Part shown: positions 13,721 through 15,541 of the stretch, one piece after another
Layout of the letters: every line of letters begins with the position of its first letter
How positions within the stretch are numbered: the first letter of the stretch is position 1
Assembly (NCBI GenBank): GCA_003566395.1
Contig: PXDL01000592.1
Location: 1-15,541 of the forward strand
Direction: 5' to 3'
Origin: Balneolia bacterium
Lineage (GTDB): Bacteria > Bacteroidota > Rhodothermia > Balneolales > Cyclonatronaceae
DNA: 15,541 nucleotides
The notes under the pieces: generated by a model
What the model saw: the letters and a program-made list of their open reading frames with translations, nothing else
The model's database searches: none
What the model was told of the DNA's origin: nothing
Made by a program: the position numbers and the translations under genes

Positions 13721-15541
13721 ATGACCCGTACCGTTTTTATTTTGCTGCTGTCGTTGAGCATCGGATGGTTTCCTGTTCGAATGCAGGCTGCGGTTGCGCC
13801 CGTGTCAGATGTTACGGCGGTAGAGGACGATGAGGAGAAACAGCTCATTCGCTCGGTCAAGTTCGACGGAAACAGTGCCTTCAGCAACGGCGTGCTGGAA
13901 ACGGTCGTGCGCACACGTACCAATCGCGAAATACTCAGCATTCCCGGAGCTACGCTTTGGCTTGGGCTTCACCGGATTTACTCGCGGATTGGAGAGGCCC
14001 CCCGAATACTCAGCCGGACAACAGTAGGTCAGGATATGGAGCGTCTTCGGATTTATTATCGCAACAACGGCTATTTTAACGTTGCCGTAGATACCACGCT
14101 TCAGCAAATCAGGCCCGACCGATGGCGCGTTATTTTTCATATTGATGAAGGCGATGCCTCGGAAATCCGCTCGGTTGCTTACAGCGGACTGCCACCACTT
14201 ACCGATGAACGTTCTACCGAGCGGTTCTATTCACGAAGCCTGCTCAGCCGGGGCGAAATTGACGACACCACGTTTACGGTAAACCGGCAATATTCCGTGG
14301 AGCTAATCAGCAATGAACGTAACCGCATTCTGGAGGTGCTTCACCGGCACGGGTATGCGTCGGCAAGCCGCGATTCGGTTATCGCCCTGATCAAAAGGGA
14401 TAAAAATGACCCGCTCAAACTCGACATGCTCTTCCGGATTCGGCCCGGTGGCATCTATAAGTTCGGAGATATCAAAATACAGCTCGAAGCCCCGGCCGGA
14501 GAAACCGATGCTGTCTCTTCTGATACCCTCCGGGGCGAACCGTTTACAATTGAGCCCAATAAAATTGTGATAAATATAGACCGGGCAGCCCGAACCCGTT
14601 CCCGGCTACTGCAGCAGCGAGTGCTCTTTACACCCGGCGAGCGGTTCAACAACGACCTGTATATGTCTACGGTCAACCAGTTTCAGACTCTGCAAATGCT
14701 TTCGGTGCGCCAGTTTAGTCTTACCGAGAACGGTGGCGGCCAGCCCGACTACTCCAGAGAGTACCTGCCTGTTTTCTTTGATCTTGAGACCCTTCCCCGG
14801 CATCAGATACGAACCGATTTTTTTGGCTTGCAGCGAGTTGGCCTGGGCGCCGGAGCCGGTGTTCAGTACAGTAATAACAACATTTTCGGCAACGCCGAAC
14901 GCTTCGAGATCGGTGGCAGCGCCAGTTTTGAATACATCTCCGGCCAAAACGACCCCAGAAGCCTCGAAGCAAATGTAAACTACAGCATCCCCCGTTTTGC
15001 GTTTCCCTTTTCCGGGCTGAACAACAACCCAAACTTCCTGAACCCGCAAACCCGGTTTCAACTCAGCTACGGACAAATTCGTCAGATTAATTTTAATGTG
15101 AATGATAATGTCCGGTTTACCACCCGTTTTCAGGCCAATCACGATCAAACCACCACCAGCTTTTTAGACCTGCTTGAACTGGAATGGTTTGATGCCAGCA
15201 TCACCAGTACATTCCGTGAAGCTATAGAGACAGGCACCGATAACCCGCTTTTGGTGCAGCTTATTCTGGAGGATTATCGTCCGCAGTTCTCTTCCATCAC
15301 CCGATATACCTTTCGTAATTCTGCCGTTCATCCTATTCGCAGAAGAGACGGGTTTTTTATGGAATACAGTTTGGAAGTCGGTGGAAACCTTCCACGGCTT
15401 ATCGAAAGTGTATTTATATCGCGTGAAGACTCCTTGCGTGGAACCATCCCATCGTTCAGTGTAACCGGGCGCGAACTCGCCTACAGTCAATTTATAAAAG
15501 GGTCTTTCGATTTCCGCAGGTATTACCCGATTTCAAGCAAC
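13721..15541 (+). CDS. Omp85-family outer-membrane assembly protein, BamA/TamA type (3' end missing)
   Basis: The frame is open without a stop for 607 codons to the window edge. A Sec signal peptide covers 1-23 (MTRT, then a hydrophobic core, ending RMQA); there is no lipobox cysteine, so it is not a TamL-type lipoprotein. Three POTRA-like repeats follow. The first, about 41-143, contains IRSVKFDGNSAFSNGVL and YYRNNGYFNVAVD. The second, about 147-243, contains VLHRHGYASAS. The third, about 246-357, contains FTPGERFNNDLY. From about 361 the sequence becomes alternating beta strands rich in aromatic residues and Asn, the start of the barrel. Omp85 proteins insert beta-barrels into the outer membrane. 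Three POTRAs resemble TamA more than BamA, which usually has five. The C-terminal barrel strands lie beyond the window. No upstream start is supported. Confidence 0.88.
   Translation, partial: MTRTVFILLLSLSIGWFPVRMQAAVAPVSDVTAVEDDEEKQLIRSVKFDGNSAFSNGVLETVVRTRTNREILSIPGATLWLGLHRIYSRIGEAPRILSRTTVGQDMERLRIYYRNNGYFNVAVDTTLQQIRPDRWRVIFHIDEGDASEIRSVAYSGLPPLTDERSTERFYSRSLLSRGEIDDTTFTVNRQYSVELISNERNRILEVLHRHGYASASRDSVIALIKRDKNDPLKLDMLFRIRPGGIYKFGDIKIQLEAPAGETDAVSSDTLRGEPFTIEPNKIVINIDRAARTRSRLLQQRVLFTPGERFNNDLYMSTVNQFQTLQMLSVRQFSLTENGGGQPDYSREYLPVFFDLETLPRHQIRTDFFGLQRVGLGAGAGVQYSNNNIFGNAERFEIGGSASFEYISGQNDPRSLEANVNYSIPRFAFPFSGLNNNPNFLNPQTRFQLSYGQIRQINFNVNDNVRFTTRFQANHDQTTTSFLDLLELEWFDASITSTFREAIETGTDNPLLVQLILEDYRPQFSSITRYTFRNSAVHPIRRRDGFFMEYSLEVGGNLPRLIESVFISREDSLRGTIPSFSVTGRELAYSQFIKGSFDFRRYYPISSN

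Noticed and set aside
14606..15148. Minus-strand open frame of 180 codons
   Set aside because: It is the antisense of the Omp85 barrel region; the plus strand encodes the coherent protein with signal peptide and POTRAs.
1..15541. CRISPR array, transposon, prophage or defence island
   Set aside because: No spaced direct repeats, transposase, integrase or tRNA attachment site is visible; RecBCD here is a housekeeping repair enzyme.

Overview
The window looks like ordinary chromosomal DNA from a Gram-negative bacterium of the Bacteroidota / Rhodothermota / Balneolota type. This rests on an Omp85 outer-membrane protein with a signal peptide, a tatA-gatA pair, a small acidic DUF2795-like protein beginning MIWTVEL, weak or absent Shine-Dalgarno sequences at several starts, and base composition a little over half G+C by eye with AT-rich spacers. 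The taxonomic placement is inference. I see no insertion sequence, CRISPR array, tRNA, rRNA or phage gene.

Layout. Bases 1-1040 (+) hold the 3' part of a serine-hydrolase gene of the beta-lactamase/penicillin-binding fold that enters from the left. Bases 1140-2090 (+) encode a complete aldo/keto reductase. From 2092 to 12836 everything lies on the minus strand. In order of transcription this is tatA (12836-12612), gatA (12555-11044), recC (10890-7639), recB (7642-4043) and recD (4041-2092). recC-recB-recD is a translationally coupled unit: an ATGA overlap joins recC to recB, and one base separates the recB stop from the recD start. The stop codons of the aldo/keto reductase and recD face each other with one base between them.

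Bases 12837-13290 form a divergent control region with two perfect inverted repeats and a possible small ORF of 42 codons. Bases 13291-13536 (+) encode the acidic 81-residue protein, closed by a strong intrinsic terminator at 13585-13625. From 13721 (+) an Omp85 (BamA/TamA) gene runs off the right edge; 607 codons are visible.

How the genes work together. RecB, RecC and RecD form the heterotrimeric helicase-nuclease that processes double-strand breaks for RecA and degrades linear foreign DNA. GatA is the amidase subunit of the GatCAB amidotransferase that corrects mischarged Glu-tRNA(Gln) and Asp-tRNA(Asn). TatA forms the pore of the twin-arginine translocase. GatB, GatC and TatC are not in the window. 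No clearly new multi-gene system is visible. The items most worth a second look are the non-coding control region at 12837-13290, its small ORF, and the acidic small protein.
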